Part shown: in pieces, positions 27,972-36,153 of the stretch
Numbering within the stretch: position 1 is the stretch's first letter
Layout of the letters: the number at the start of each line of letters is the position of its first letter
DNA from: Flavobacterium collinsii
GTDB lineage: Bacteria > Bacteroidota > Bacteroidia > Flavobacteriales > Flavobacteriaceae
Length of the DNA: 45,813 nucleotides
Assembly: GCF_902804485.1 (NCBI RefSeq)
Contig: NZ_CADCST010000088.1
Span: 1 to 45,813 of the forward strand
Reading direction: 5' to 3'
Position numbers and translations under genes: made by a program
The notes under the pieces: model-generated
Seen by the model: only the letters and a program-made list of their open reading frames with translations
What the model was told of the DNA's origin: nothing
Databases searched by the model: none

Positions 27972-28307
27972 ATGAACGAAACATTTGTAACAAACTGGAA
28001 GTCTCAGGTAAAGAAAGGCACTTTAACTTTCATTATCCTTAATGTACTCAAAAACCAGGAGTACTATGGTTATGAACTTATCGAACAAATAAGAAAGCAT
28101 ACCGAAATAGAAATAGCAGAGGGAACACTTTACCCATTAATGAACCGATTAAAAACAGAAGAACTGGTAGATTCAAAATGGGTTGAGCAGGAAACCGGAA
28201 TCCCAAGGAAGTACTATTCCTTAACCGAAGCCGGCATCGCAACTTTGAGCCAAATGAATATTTACTGGGAAAATCTCGAAAAATCAATTAAAAAAATCAT
28301 TCAATGA
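27972..28307 (+). CDS. PadR family transcriptional regulator
   Basis: The winged-helix regulator begins at ATG 27972 (MNETFVTNWKSQVKKGTLTF). The longer frame adds ten residues that fall within the repeat and are not family-like. The 111-residue protein matches the PadR domain: LNVLKNQEYYGYELIEQI, AEGTLYPLMNRLKTEELV and GIPRKYYSLTEAG. Its stop overlaps the next start (ATGA), which is typical of a PadR regulator controlling a small membrane-protein operon. The inducer is unknown. Confidence 0.93.
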   Translation: MNETFVTNWKSQVKKGTLTFIILNVLKNQEYYGYELIEQIRKHTEIEIAEGTLYPLMNRLKTEELVDSKWVEQETGIPRKYYSLTEAGIATLSQMNIYWENLEKSIKKIIQ

Positions 28308-28921
28308 GAATAGAAGATATCAAATTCGAGCAGGAAGCTTCGCAACGAATTTACAACAACTACATGAAGCGTATCAAAAAAGCAACAGCTTCACTACCAA
28401 AAATAGATCAGGACGACATTTATATGGAATTCAACAGCCATATTTTTGAAACCATCCAACATAGAAACGGAACAAACGAAGTTGATGCTCTTTTAGACAG
28501 CATCGAAAAACTAGGTCCTCCCGAAGAGGTTCTAAAACCGCTTATTGCAGACAAAAAACTGGAACAGGCTACCAAAACTTTCAATCCTATTCATGTTTTC
28601 AAAGCTTTGGTATTAAACATTACCAATGGTATTTCGTACATCTTTTTCTCTATTTTATACCTTTTCCTGTTTGGTTTCGTATTCCTGATTTTTGCGAAAA
28701 TCCTTAATCCTTCTCAGGTTGGTCTTCATATCAACAAAGACTCTATTTCTGTTTTCACATTAGGAATAATGGATCCTGAAGACCAAATTAAATACCACAC
28801 TTACGAGGCACTTGGCAATTGGTTTATTCCTGTTATGCTAGTATTAACCGTATTATCCTATTTACTTATAACCTTATTATTAAAACTTAAAAAATCAATC
28901 AATCAAAAATCATCCTTATGA
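28304..28921 (+). CDS. HAAS/DUF1700-like membrane protein
   Basis: The 205-residue protein has a cytoplasmic helical N-terminus (about 1-90) with YIMEF-like DDIYMEFNSHIFETI and the motif IEKLGPPEEVLKPLIADK. This resembles the HAAS domain often encoded beside PadR regulators. Two membrane helices follow (about 110-135 and 170-193). The start overlaps the PadR stop and its own end overlaps the next gene, so it is part of one operon. It probably acts as a membrane partner of the PadR pathway. The role is inferred from context. Confidence 0.75.
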   Translation: MRIEDIKFEQEASQRIYNNYMKRIKKATASLPKIDQDDIYMEFNSHIFETIQHRNGTNEVDALLDSIEKLGPPEEVLKPLIADKKLEQATKTFNPIHVFKALVLNITNGISYIFFSILYLFLFGFVFLIFAKILNPSQVGLHINKDSISVFTLGIMDPEDQIKYHTYEALGNWFIPVMLVLTVLSYLLITLLLKLKKSINQKSSL

Positions 28922-30234
28922 AAAAAATCACCAACATCTGTTTAATTGCCCTCATCACGACGAGCGGTTTTTCTCAAACTTTCAACTCAAAAAAACTTGA
29001 CAGCCTTTTTGCTCTTTTAGAAAAAAACAGCAAATACATGGGAAGCATAGCCATATCTGAAAACGGGAAAACAATCTACACCAAATCTATTGGCTATGAT
29101 GACATCGCAAGTGCAAAAAAATCCAATATCCAGACCAAGTACAGAATTGGCTCGATCTCTAAAACATTTACCGCATCCTTAATTTTAAAGGCTGTAGAAG
29201 AGAATAAAATCAACTTAAATCAAACTATTGATAAGTATTTTCCAACAGTGAAAAATGCCAAAACAATTACAATCGGCAATTTATTAAATCACAGAAGTGG
29301 TATACACGACTTTACAGACGATGACGATTACTTAAAATGGAATACTCAATTCCAATCCAGAACCAAAATGATCGAACGTATTTCTGCCGGTGTCGTCGTT
29401 TTTGAACCTGACACTAAAGGTCAGTACAGCAATTCTAATTACATACTATTGTCGTTTATACTCGAAGACATTTACAAGAAGCCTTATGGAGAAATTTTAA
29501 GCCTGAAAATCACAAAACCTTTACATCTAAAAAACACTTATCTCGGCAGCAAAATCAGCCTGAACAACAATGAATGCTATTCTTATACACTTGAAGAAAA
29601 ATGGAATAAAGAAAGTGAAACCGACGCATCGATTCCGCTTGGAGCCGGAGCAGTAGCTTCTAATCCTACTGATTTAAATCTTTTCTATGAAAATCTCTTC
29701 GCAGGGAAAGTAGTTTCTATAGAACATTTAAACCAAATGAAAACCATTAAAGACAAATTCGGAATGGGTCTTTTTGAATTTCCATATTACGACAGAAAAA
29801 GTTATGGACATACTGGAGGAATTGACGGTTTCAGATCTGTTGCAGGCTATTTCCCAAATGAAAAATTAGCTTTAGCTCTAACTTCAAACGGAATGGGCTA
29901 CGATAACAACAATATTATGTTATGCGCACTGAATTCGTATTTCAACAAACCTTTTAAAATGCCTGTCTTTAGCAACATTGCTATCACTACCGCAACATTG
30001 GATTCTTACTCCGGAACCTATGGTAGTTTGCAGATTCCGTTAAAAATAAGCATTTCTAACAAAGACAATGCTTTAATCGCTCAGGCCACAGGCCAGCCTT
30101 CTTTTCCTTTAGAGGCTACAGCTGTAAATATCTTTAAATTTGATACTGCAGGAATCGTTCTTGAGTTTAATGCTGAGAAAAAAGAAATGACTCTAAAACA
30201 AGGCGGGAAAGATTATTTGTTTACAAAAGAATAA
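28918..30234 (+). CDS. Exported serine hydrolase (beta-lactamase family, S12)
   Basis: The 438-residue protein has a signal peptide (about 1-20) and a penicillin-binding/class C beta-lactamase fold. Ser79 and Lys82 form the SxxK motif (GSISKTF). Tyr170-Ser-Asn172 (GQYSNSNY) is the YxN motif, and His298-Thr-Gly-Gly301 (YGHTGGIDG) replaces KTG, as is common in esterase or peptidase members. A C-terminal lipocalin-like domain (about 345-438) follows. It is unlikely to be a true beta-lactamase: D-amino peptidase or esterase activity is more probable. It is coupled to the HAAS gene by an ATGA overlap. Confidence 0.88.
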   Translation: MKKITNICLIALITTSGFSQTFNSKKLDSLFALLEKNSKYMGSIAISENGKTIYTKSIGYDDIASAKKSNIQTKYRIGSISKTFTASLILKAVEENKINLNQTIDKYFPTVKNAKTITIGNLLNHRSGIHDFTDDDDYLKWNTQFQSRTKMIERISAGVVVFEPDTKGQYSNSNYILLSFILEDIYKKPYGEILSLKITKPLHLKNTYLGSKISLNNNECYSYTLEEKWNKESETDASIPLGAGAVASNPTDLNLFYENLFAGKVVSIEHLNQMKTIKDKFGMGLFEFPYYDRKSYGHTGGIDGFRSVAGYFPNEKLALALTSNGMGYDNNNIMLCALNSYFNKPFKMPVFSNIAITTATLDSYSGTYGSLQIPLKISISNKDNALIAQATGQPSFPLEATAVNIFKFDTAGIVLEFNAEKKEMTLKQGGKDYLFTKE

Positions 30235-30247
30235 CTCGTACTGAAAT

Positions 30248-30281
30248 AAAAAGCTAGTTTCTTTACTGAAACTAGCTTTTT
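30248..30281. terminator. Bidirectional terminator after the serine hydrolase gene
   Basis: A 14-bp stem AAAAAGCTAGTTTC/GAAACTAGCTTTTT has a 6-base loop and lies between convergent genes. Its A/T arms serve both strands. Confidence 0.88.
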
Positions 30282-30282
30282 A

Positions 30283-31692
30283 TTATTTCCAAAATTGATA
30301 CCATTCCTTGCCCTCGTTATCGGTTTCAAAATCTATAGTAACCGATTTAATAGTTTTATTAGTCAAACCATAAGCTTTTAATCTATGATTGAGATTTGCC
30401 AAAATATAATCTTTTTCTTTTGGGAATTTTTCAGCAATCATTTTATAGTGTTTCAAAAGCCTTCTATCCTCTACTCCATCCAATGCCTGCAAAGTTGCAT
30501 GAATAACCCGGTTAGAATTATCATGAAGCCCCTCTATAAAAACACTGATATATTTCTTTTTATCACTCATTTGCCCAAGTCCGTAATAAGCACTAACTCT
30601 TATTTCTTCACTCTTATTGGACGTAAACGGAATGATAATACCACCATAATCCAACTTAGTTTCTTTTAACAAATAAATACAAAATCTAAAGGTTTCATCA
30701 TCTTCAATCGCATCAGCATTCGCTTTTATAACCTCTAACCAGTCCCTACTTTTGCCTTTTGCATACCAAAACACAAACTGAAACACAGTCAGCAGGCTCT
30801 GTTTAGAAAAATCAACCAAATATGGTTTTGCGCGTCCATAATCAAACTTCGTGAGTACCTGAAGCATTGTTTTCTGAATCTCTCCAGAACATATTTTATA
30901 CTGCTCTTCTAAGACATTAAGAGTTTCAGCATTTAGCGCCTCTTTTTTCAAAATCCCATTAAGACATTCCACTTTGGTTTCATCATCCTCCGTAGAAAAA
31001 TACACCTCTAAAATATAGCCTGAAAATCCACCTAATGTATATCGGAACAAATCAGGGTCATTTACCATTATATTTTCAGGGATAATCACGTCAAGCCATC
31101 TTTCATACCAATCTAAAAAATTAGATTCAAAAGTAAAAAAGGGTTTCTGCCTGTCGATATCAATATTAACCACTCGTCCTTTAAATTCCCCATTTAAAAC
31201 AAGTCCGTAATAATAAGAACAACCCTGACTCGCAATTGGCAATATTCCGGCAAACATTTTACCGAGTTCCGCATCGAAATCTTTATGAGAAATATCGTCA
31301 TTCTCGTCAATGTTTTTCGTCAATTCCTTCCAGAATTCATCACTCATTTTTGGATAAATTCTACAATCCTGTTTAAAACAATTTTCAGCGTTACTATAAA
31401 TAAATTCCTCTAGATTTTCACCAAAAGGGAAAATCCCATAACTTGGACCAGCAGCAGCATCCTGATCGGATTTTCCGCCATTACCAATATGCAATAAAAA
31501 GGCTTTATAACCCTCCGGAAGCTCCAAATTATACTCGGTTTCAAAACGAATTATCTGATCTTCACTAACCGTTTTTCCAATCTCATATTTATGACTTGAC
31601 GCTCCAAAAACCTTTAAAGCTTTGTCTTCATTTTTCGCGATGATCAGCTTCTTTTTTATTCTTTCTATCTGATTCAATAACTCTGTTTTCAA
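30283..31692 (-). CDS. SMI1/KNR4 (SUKH) domain protein with HEAT-like C-terminus
   Basis: The 469-residue cytoplasmic protein begins with a SUKH-1 domain (about 35-205), seen in VSEDQIIRFETEYNLELPEG, YKAFLLHIGNGG and FESNFLDWYERWLDVII. The C-terminal half has helical repeats that look like HEAT/PBS units (EEIRVSAYYGLGQMSD, RVIHATLQALDGVEDRRLLK). SUKH proteins often act as immunity proteins against nuclease or other toxins, but many are plain cytoplasmic proteins. No toxin gene adjoins it here, so an immunity role is only a possibility. It stands alone. Confidence 0.8.
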   Translation of the reverse strand: MKTELLNQIERIKKKLIIAKNEDKALKVFGASSHKYEIGKTVSEDQIIRFETEYNLELPEGYKAFLLHIGNGGKSDQDAAAGPSYGIFPFGENLEEFIYSNAENCFKQDCRIYPKMSDEFWKELTKNIDENDDISHKDFDAELGKMFAGILPIASQGCSYYYGLVLNGEFKGRVVNIDIDRQKPFFTFESNFLDWYERWLDVIIPENIMVNDPDLFRYTLGGFSGYILEVYFSTEDDETKVECLNGILKKEALNAETLNVLEEQYKICSGEIQKTMLQVLTKFDYGRAKPYLVDFSKQSLLTVFQFVFWYAKGKSRDWLEVIKANADAIEDDETFRFCIYLLKETKLDYGGIIIPFTSNKSEEIRVSAYYGLGQMSDKKKYISVFIEGLHDNSNRVIHATLQALDGVEDRRLLKHYKMIAEKFPKEKDYILANLNHRLKAYGLTNKTIKSVTIDFETDNEGKEWYQFWK

Positions 31693-31756
31693 TCTGTATT
31701 TCTTTATTTTTAAGTAAATATAAATACATTATAATTCAAAACGGTCATACATAACA

Positions 31757-31791
31757 AACAAAAAAGCCGATTTCAAATTGAAATCGGCTTT
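31757..31791 (-). terminator. Terminator of the PiT-DUF47 operon
   Basis: A 12-bp stem AAAGCCGATTTC/GAAATCGGCTTT (31763-31774, 31780-31791) with a 5-base loop is followed by a T-run on the minus strand. Confidence 0.88.
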
Positions 31792-31845
31792 AAAATATTT
31801 CGACAAAATGTGATTTACCTCTCACATTTTACAATAATCATTTTA

Positions 31846-33186
31846 CTAAATAAACACACTCAATACAAAGTAAACCAAACCAGCCAATAAAGCCGAAATA
31901 GGAATAGTTAGTATCCAGGCCCAGATTAAGCTTACGGTAACTCCCCAACGAACAGCAGAAACACGTTTTGTCAATCCAACTCCAATAATAGAACCTGTAA
32001 TGGTATGTGTTGTACTTACCGGAATTTTTAAGTGCTCTGTAAAATAAAGCGTTAAAGCTCCTGCAGTTTCAGCTGCAACTCCTTCAAACGAAGTTACTTT
32101 TGTGATTTTAGACCCCATTGTTTTCACAATTTTCCATCCACCACTTAAAGTTCCCGCAGCAATAGCAGAATAACACGCTAACGGAATCCAGCTTGGCATT
32201 TTAAAAGCACCATCCTCAGAAGGAAGAGCTACATCTAGCCAAGAATCCATATGAACGCCAGGATTTGTATTGATATAAACAACAACAGCTGCTGCAATAA
32301 TACCCATTACTTTTTGTGAATCATTTCCTCCGTGACCTAAACTAAAAGCCGCTGAAGATAATAATTGCATTTTCTTTAAAGCCGCATCTGCCTGATGTAG
32401 ATTCAAACTACTAAATATCAAACAAAAACAACTCACTGTCAACACAATAAATGCAACCAAAAACCATTTAATATTGTGTGGTTCAAAAGCAACACTCCAA
32501 AAAACAGAAGAAGCAAAACGAGGTTTATGTCCATCTTTTATAATTTCCTCATAAGGAATCATTTGCGTGTAAACGAACCAAATAGTTGCAATCATTAAAG
32601 CTACTGTAAATATCTTTGGCCCAATACTTTTACGAGAAGCATTCAACAACCAAATCGAAATTAAGTAGGAAGCTAAAGCTCCTAATAAAGGTGCTAAAAC
32701 AATAAAAGCAATAATAATAAGAACTCCGGAGGGCATTCCACCATCTTTTCCTGCCTTATACCAACTCACGATATCATACCAATGATGTGTAACTCCTTCC
32801 GCATCAACATAACCCGAAAAACCGTGCACAGCAATCGCATGCGCAATCGCCGCTCCCGCAAAACCACCGATCAAAGTATGTGATGAACTCGAAGGAATTC
32901 CCAACCACCAGGTCAATAAATTCCAGCAAATAGCTGCAATAACACCAGCTAAAATAACCACCAGGTCAATTTGCATTGTATCTGCTGTTTTAGCAACAGT
33001 ATCCGCAACACCAAATCCAAAAACCCAATAGGCCAGAAAGTTAAAAAATGCTGCCCAAAGAACCGCCTGAAAAGGCGTCAGTACCTTTGTCGCAACAACT
33101 GTTGCAATAGCATTTGCCGCATCATGAAAACCATTGATGTAATCAAAAATTAAGGCTAATACTATAATAATTATAAGTAGCGTCAT
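31846..33186 (-). CDS. Inorganic phosphate transporter, PiT family
   Basis: The 446-residue multi-pass protein carries both inverted PiT signature motifs: NGFHDAANAIATVVATK near the N-terminus (about 19-35) and GHGGNDSQKVMGIIAAA in the middle (about 288-304). These hold the paired Asp/Asn that bind phosphate with a cation. It is expected to import phosphate with H+ or Na+. It lies 32 bp downstream of the DUF47 gene on the same strand, and that pairing is the usual PiT operon. Confidence 0.94.
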   Translation of the reverse strand: MTLLIIIIVLALIFDYINGFHDAANAIATVVATKVLTPFQAVLWAAFFNFLAYWVFGFGVADTVAKTADTMQIDLVVILAGVIAAICWNLLTWWLGIPSSSSHTLIGGFAGAAIAHAIAVHGFSGYVDAEGVTHHWYDIVSWYKAGKDGGMPSGVLIIIAFIVLAPLLGALASYLISIWLLNASRKSIGPKIFTVALMIATIWFVYTQMIPYEEIIKDGHKPRFASSVFWSVAFEPHNIKWFLVAFIVLTVSCFCLIFSSLNLHQADAALKKMQLLSSAAFSLGHGGNDSQKVMGIIAAAVVVYINTNPGVHMDSWLDVALPSEDGAFKMPSWIPLACYSAIAAGTLSGGWKIVKTMGSKITKVTSFEGVAAETAGALTLYFTEHLKIPVSTTHTITGSIIGVGLTKRVSAVRWGVTVSLIWAWILTIPISALLAGLVYFVLSVFI

Positions 33187-33218
33187 AAATTATAACTTCA
33201 GAATGAAATAAATTGAAT

Positions 33219-33863
33219 TTAAGAATGTTTTACAGAAATAGATTCCAGTATGTTCGCAACACTCTTACATTTATCTGTTGCTGATTCTAAAACAGATAAC
33301 ACTTCTTTGTATTTAATAATATTTTTAGCGTCTGTTTCGTTTTCAAAAATTTCAAAAACTGCTTTGTTATAAACGTTATCGGACTTGTTTTCCAGTTTAT
33401 TAATTCTGGCACAAGCATCTTTTATGACTTTGAAATTCTGTAAATTTCTCAATTCTTTTACCGCACTATCAATGTTCTGACAAGCTTCAAGATTGATTTC
33501 AGTCATTTTTCTGATCGACTTCGTAATCTTATCCACCTGATACAATCTCATTCTGCTTGCTGCTCCGTGCAGGTAATCTGCAACGTTATCAATTGAAGTA
33601 ATCAATGTATGAATATCCTCTCTGTCAAATGGAGTAATAAAATTTCTACTCAATTCAAGATTGGTTTGACGTGTAATGTCTTCTCCTTTTTGCTCTAACT
33701 CATCAATTTTTTGAAAAAGAACTTCTCTTTCTTTTAATGGAAGGTTTACAGCTTCGTGTAAATTAGAAGCTAACTCAATTAGATTGCTTGAAGCTTCTTC
33801 AAAAAGTGGAAAGAATTTCTTGTCTTTCGGCACTAAAAATTGGAAAATACTGTTTATTGACAT
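33219..33863 (-). CDS. DUF47 (PhoU-like) phosphate transport regulator
   Basis: The 214-residue all-helical protein belongs to the DUF47/PhoU-like family (TIGR00153), seen in REDIHTLITSIDNVADYLHG, RNLQNFKVIKDACARINKLE and a final VLESATDKCKSVANILE helix. Such proteins sit in the cytoplasm and modulate the neighbouring PiT transporter. Its coding start lies 22 bases behind a TAATTTTG box on the minus strand. It precedes the PiT gene by 32 bp. Confidence 0.92.
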   Translation of the reverse strand: MSINSIFQFLVPKDKKFFPLFEEASSNLIELASNLHEAVNLPLKEREVLFQKIDELEQKGEDITRQTNLELSRNFITPFDREDIHTLITSIDNVADYLHGAASRMRLYQVDKITKSIRKMTEINLEACQNIDSAVKELRNLQNFKVIKDACARINKLENKSDNVYNKAVFEIFENETDAKNIIKYKEVLSVLESATDKCKSVANILESISVKHS

Positions 33864-33882
33864 TTTTATATTTTTGATAGTG

Positions 33883-33890
33883 CAAAATTA
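33883..33890 (-). promoter_or_regulatory. Probable promoter of the DUF47-PiT operon (TAATTTTG)
   Basis: On the minus strand this is an exact TAnnTTTG match, 19 bases before the DUF47 start and within the 48-bp gap after hutH. It implies transcription independent of hutH. Confidence 0.5.
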
Positions 33891-33911
33891 CTTCAATATT
33901 ATTTTGTCATG

Positions 33912-35426
33912 TTAAGCCATTGTTAACAAATCGTTTTCAATTTGAAAACTGTCAAGGAATTCAACTGTTTTTTCAATATCGTAATGCAGGATTCTGTCTT
34001 CTTTAACCAAAGGCACTACTTCTCTGTAGCTGTTCAAGAACATTTCGATGAAATCGCTTGATTTTAAAGGTGCTCTGTAAGCAATCGCCTGTGAAGCGTT
34101 CATCAATTCGATCGCCAAAATACGTTCCAGATTGTCCATAACACGTAGTGCTTTTGTAGCTCCGTTAGCTCCCATACTCACGTGATCTTCCTGTCCGTTA
34201 CTTGAAACAATACTATCAATACTTGATGGAGTTGCCAATTGTTTGTTCTGACTTGCGATACTTGCTGCAGTGTATTGCGGAATCATAAATCCTGAATTCA
34301 ATCCCGGATTATCTACCAGAAATGCAGGAAGATTGCGTAATCCCGAAATCAACTGATACGTTCTTCTTTCGGAAATACTTCCTAACTCAGCCAAAGCAAT
34401 TGCCATGAAATCCAACGCTAACGCCAAAGGCTGTCCGTGGAAATTTCCTCCCGAAATAATCATATCGGCTTCGATAAATATATTTGGATTGTCTGTAACC
34501 GAATTGATTTCGGTTTTAAATACTTTTCTAACATAATCAATGGCATCTTTTGAAGCACCATGAACTTGTGGCATACAACGGAAAGAATACGGATCTTGTA
34601 CATGTTTTTTCTCCTGAGCAATGATCTCGCTTCCGTCTAAAAATTCAGTAATGCGTTGTGCTGTTACAATCTGTCCTTTGTGAGGGCGGATAAAATGAAT
34701 CAACTCGTTAAAAGGTTCAATTCTCCCATCAAAACCTTCTAATGAAATCGTTCCGATTAAATCTGCCAAATACGAATATTTATAGGCTTTTAATAAGATG
34801 TGTGCTCCATAAGCGCTCATAAACTGAGTTCCATTTAGCAAAGCCAAACCTTCTTTTGATTGTAAAATGATTGGTTCCCAACCAAAATGTTTTAAAACTT
34901 CAGCAGAAGCTGTTTTTTTTCCTTCAAACAAAACCTCGCCTTCACCTAATAAAGGTAAAGATAGATGTGCCAAAGGTGCCAAATCTCCTGAAGCCCCCAA
35001 TGAACCCTGAGTATATATTACAGGAAGAATATCATTATTATAGAAATCTACCAAACGCTCTACTGTCTGCAATTGAATTCCGGAATGTCCGTAGCTCAAA
35101 GACTGGATTTTAAGCAACAGCATCATCTTCACAATTTCAGCAGGAACTTCTTCACCAGTTCCGCAAGCATGCGATTTTACAAGATTTTCCTGAAGTTTAG
35201 ATAAGTTTTCATTTGAAATTTTCACATTACAAAGTGACCCAAAACCAGTATTGATTCCGTAGATAGGTTCTGAATGTGAAGCCATTTTTTTATCCAGATA
35301 ATCACGGCATTTCTGAACGTTTACTTTCGCTTCTTCAGATAATTCAAGCGTTTTCTGGTTGACAATAATTTCCTGTAAAGCTTCTAAACTTAAGGTCTCC
35401 GTACTTATATAATGGATTTCTCTCAT
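33912..35426 (-). CDS. hutH: Histidine ammonia-lyase
   Basis: HutH deaminates histidine to urocanate, the first step of histidine breakdown. The 504-residue protein has the ASG triad Ala145-Ser146-Gly147 (GSLGASGDLAPL) that forms the MIO cofactor by itself. It also has YGINTGFGSL (about 56-65), NGTQFMSAYGA, and the C-terminal QEDHVSMGANGATKA segment. All family landmarks and the length fit. The other hut genes are not in the window. A phenylalanine or tyrosine lyase role is less likely because the overall match is to bacterial HutH. Confidence 0.93.
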   Translation of the reverse strand: MREIHYISTETLSLEALQEIIVNQKTLELSEEAKVNVQKCRDYLDKKMASHSEPIYGINTGFGSLCNVKISNENLSKLQENLVKSHACGTGEEVPAEIVKMMLLLKIQSLSYGHSGIQLQTVERLVDFYNNDILPVIYTQGSLGASGDLAPLAHLSLPLLGEGEVLFEGKKTASAEVLKHFGWEPIILQSKEGLALLNGTQFMSAYGAHILLKAYKYSYLADLIGTISLEGFDGRIEPFNELIHFIRPHKGQIVTAQRITEFLDGSEIIAQEKKHVQDPYSFRCMPQVHGASKDAIDYVRKVFKTEINSVTDNPNIFIEADMIISGGNFHGQPLALALDFMAIALAELGSISERRTYQLISGLRNLPAFLVDNPGLNSGFMIPQYTAASIASQNKQLATPSSIDSIVSSNGQEDHVSMGANGATKALRVMDNLERILAIELMNASQAIAYRAPLKSSDFIEMFLNSYREVVPLVKEDRILHYDIEKTVEFLDSFQIENDLLTMA

Positions 35427-35518
35427 GTTGTTTTAAATTTAAGACTTCAAAATTCAGCAAATCAATATTAAAAAGCAACATTTATTCCTAATAATTAAAA
35501 TTTGATTCTCACAAATTC

Positions 35519-35561
35519 CCCGATTTTGTTCTTTTCACAATAGTAATCATACAAAATCAGG
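35519..35561. other. 11-bp inverted repeat upstream of hutH
   Basis: CCCGATTTTGT (35519-35529) and ACAAAATCAGG (35551-35561) are complementary at 10 of 11 positions, and T-rich sequence lies to the right. It is about 93 bp before the hutH start. It may be a hut regulatory site or a relic terminator on the plus strand. Confidence 0.35.
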
Positions 35562-35716
35562 ATTGTTTTTTTCGTAACAAAAAGGCTCTTCCAAATTTTA
35601 ACAAGAAAATCCTAAAAGCAATCAATTCCTAGTAGTTTTATAGACTAATGACGTTTTTCGGCATTATTCTGGATTAAAAATCAACCTATTAACGCCATCT
35701 ATCCCAAATATAAACC

Positions 35717-35730
35717 CGTATAATTATACG
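35717..35730. promoter_or_regulatory. 14-bp perfect palindrome CGTATAATTATACG
   Basis: The palindrome sits midway between the divergent hutH and thr promoters (about 290 bp from hutH, 119 bp from the thr -7 box). Its perfection suggests a dimeric regulator site. No family can be named. Confidence 0.4.
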
Positions 35731-35848
35731 AATCCAATAATTTAACAGACTCAATTCTGACAAAAGCTCAATATTAATTTGGTAAGATTTGAATTTTTAA
35801 AATATTCATAAAAAGGCCCGAAAGATTTTTAACTTTTATAAAAAACTG

Positions 35849-35856
35849 TACTTTTG
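35849..35856 (+). promoter_or_regulatory. thr operon -7 box (TACTTTTG)
   Basis: This is an exact TAnnTTTG match 10 bases before the leader-peptide ATG. Transcription would begin only a few bases before the leader reading frame. Confidence 0.6.
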
Positions 35857-35866
35857 AAAAACCAAA

Positions 35867-35968
35867 ATGAAAAGTAACAGCGTAAAATATCATTCTACAC
35901 TAACAACTCAAACCAGAGTTGCAATCGCTGCTATTACAATTTCAACTACAACAACTACTACCCCTTAG
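35867..35968 (+). CDS. thrL: Threonine operon leader peptide (33 residues)
   Basis: A short open frame, ATG at 35867 to TAG at 35966-35968, encodes MKSNSVKYHSTLTTQTRVAI followed by AAITISTTTTTTP. It has 11 Thr and 3 Ile in 33 residues, with six Thr codons in a row just before the stop. This is the hallmark of an attenuation leader such as E. coli ThrL, which also counts Thr and Ile. It lies behind a good -7 box and ahead of thrA-thrB-thrC. Stem CAACTC/GAGTTG (35904-35921) falls inside it, and TACCCC/GGGGTA (35959-35973) overlaps the stop. The name is by analogy; sequence homology to ThrL is not claimed. Confidence 0.85.
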   Translation: MKSNSVKYHSTLTTQTRVAIAAITISTTTTTTP

Positions 35969-36028
35969 GGGTATACATTTTACATATCACTCAGGTTACC
36001 TAGTACTTTTTTCTAAGAAGAAGAGAGT
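35959..36028 (+). promoter_or_regulatory. Candidate attenuator stems after the thr leader
   Basis: TACCCC-TTA-GGGGTA (35959-35973) overlaps the leader stop codon. A longer A/U-rich stem with two G-U pairs is possible at 36005-36014 with 36019-36028. No classical GC stem with a T-run is obvious, so the exact terminator and antiterminator are not resolved. Confidence 0.4.
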
Positions 36029-36068
36029 TATTGGATACATAAAAAACATTTACAAAGAAAAAAATAGT

Positions 36069-36145
36069 TGCAGTTTTCAGTTTCAGTTCACAGTTGATAA
36101 CCTTTGAACCTTTGTTACTAAAAATCTTTGCACCTTATTAAAAAA
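36069..36145. repeat. Word-like repeat before thrA
   Basis: GCAGTTTTCAGTTTCAGTTC and CCTTTGAACCTTTG words match those at 11468-11545 and 118-206. It ends 8 bp before the thrA start. Confidence 0.55.
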
Positions 36146-36153
36146 CATCAAAA

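Noticed and set aside
35919..36107. 62-codon open frame before thrA
   Set aside because: It is a different reading frame of the thr leader region. The Thr/Ile-rich frame at 35867-35968 explains the sequence better.
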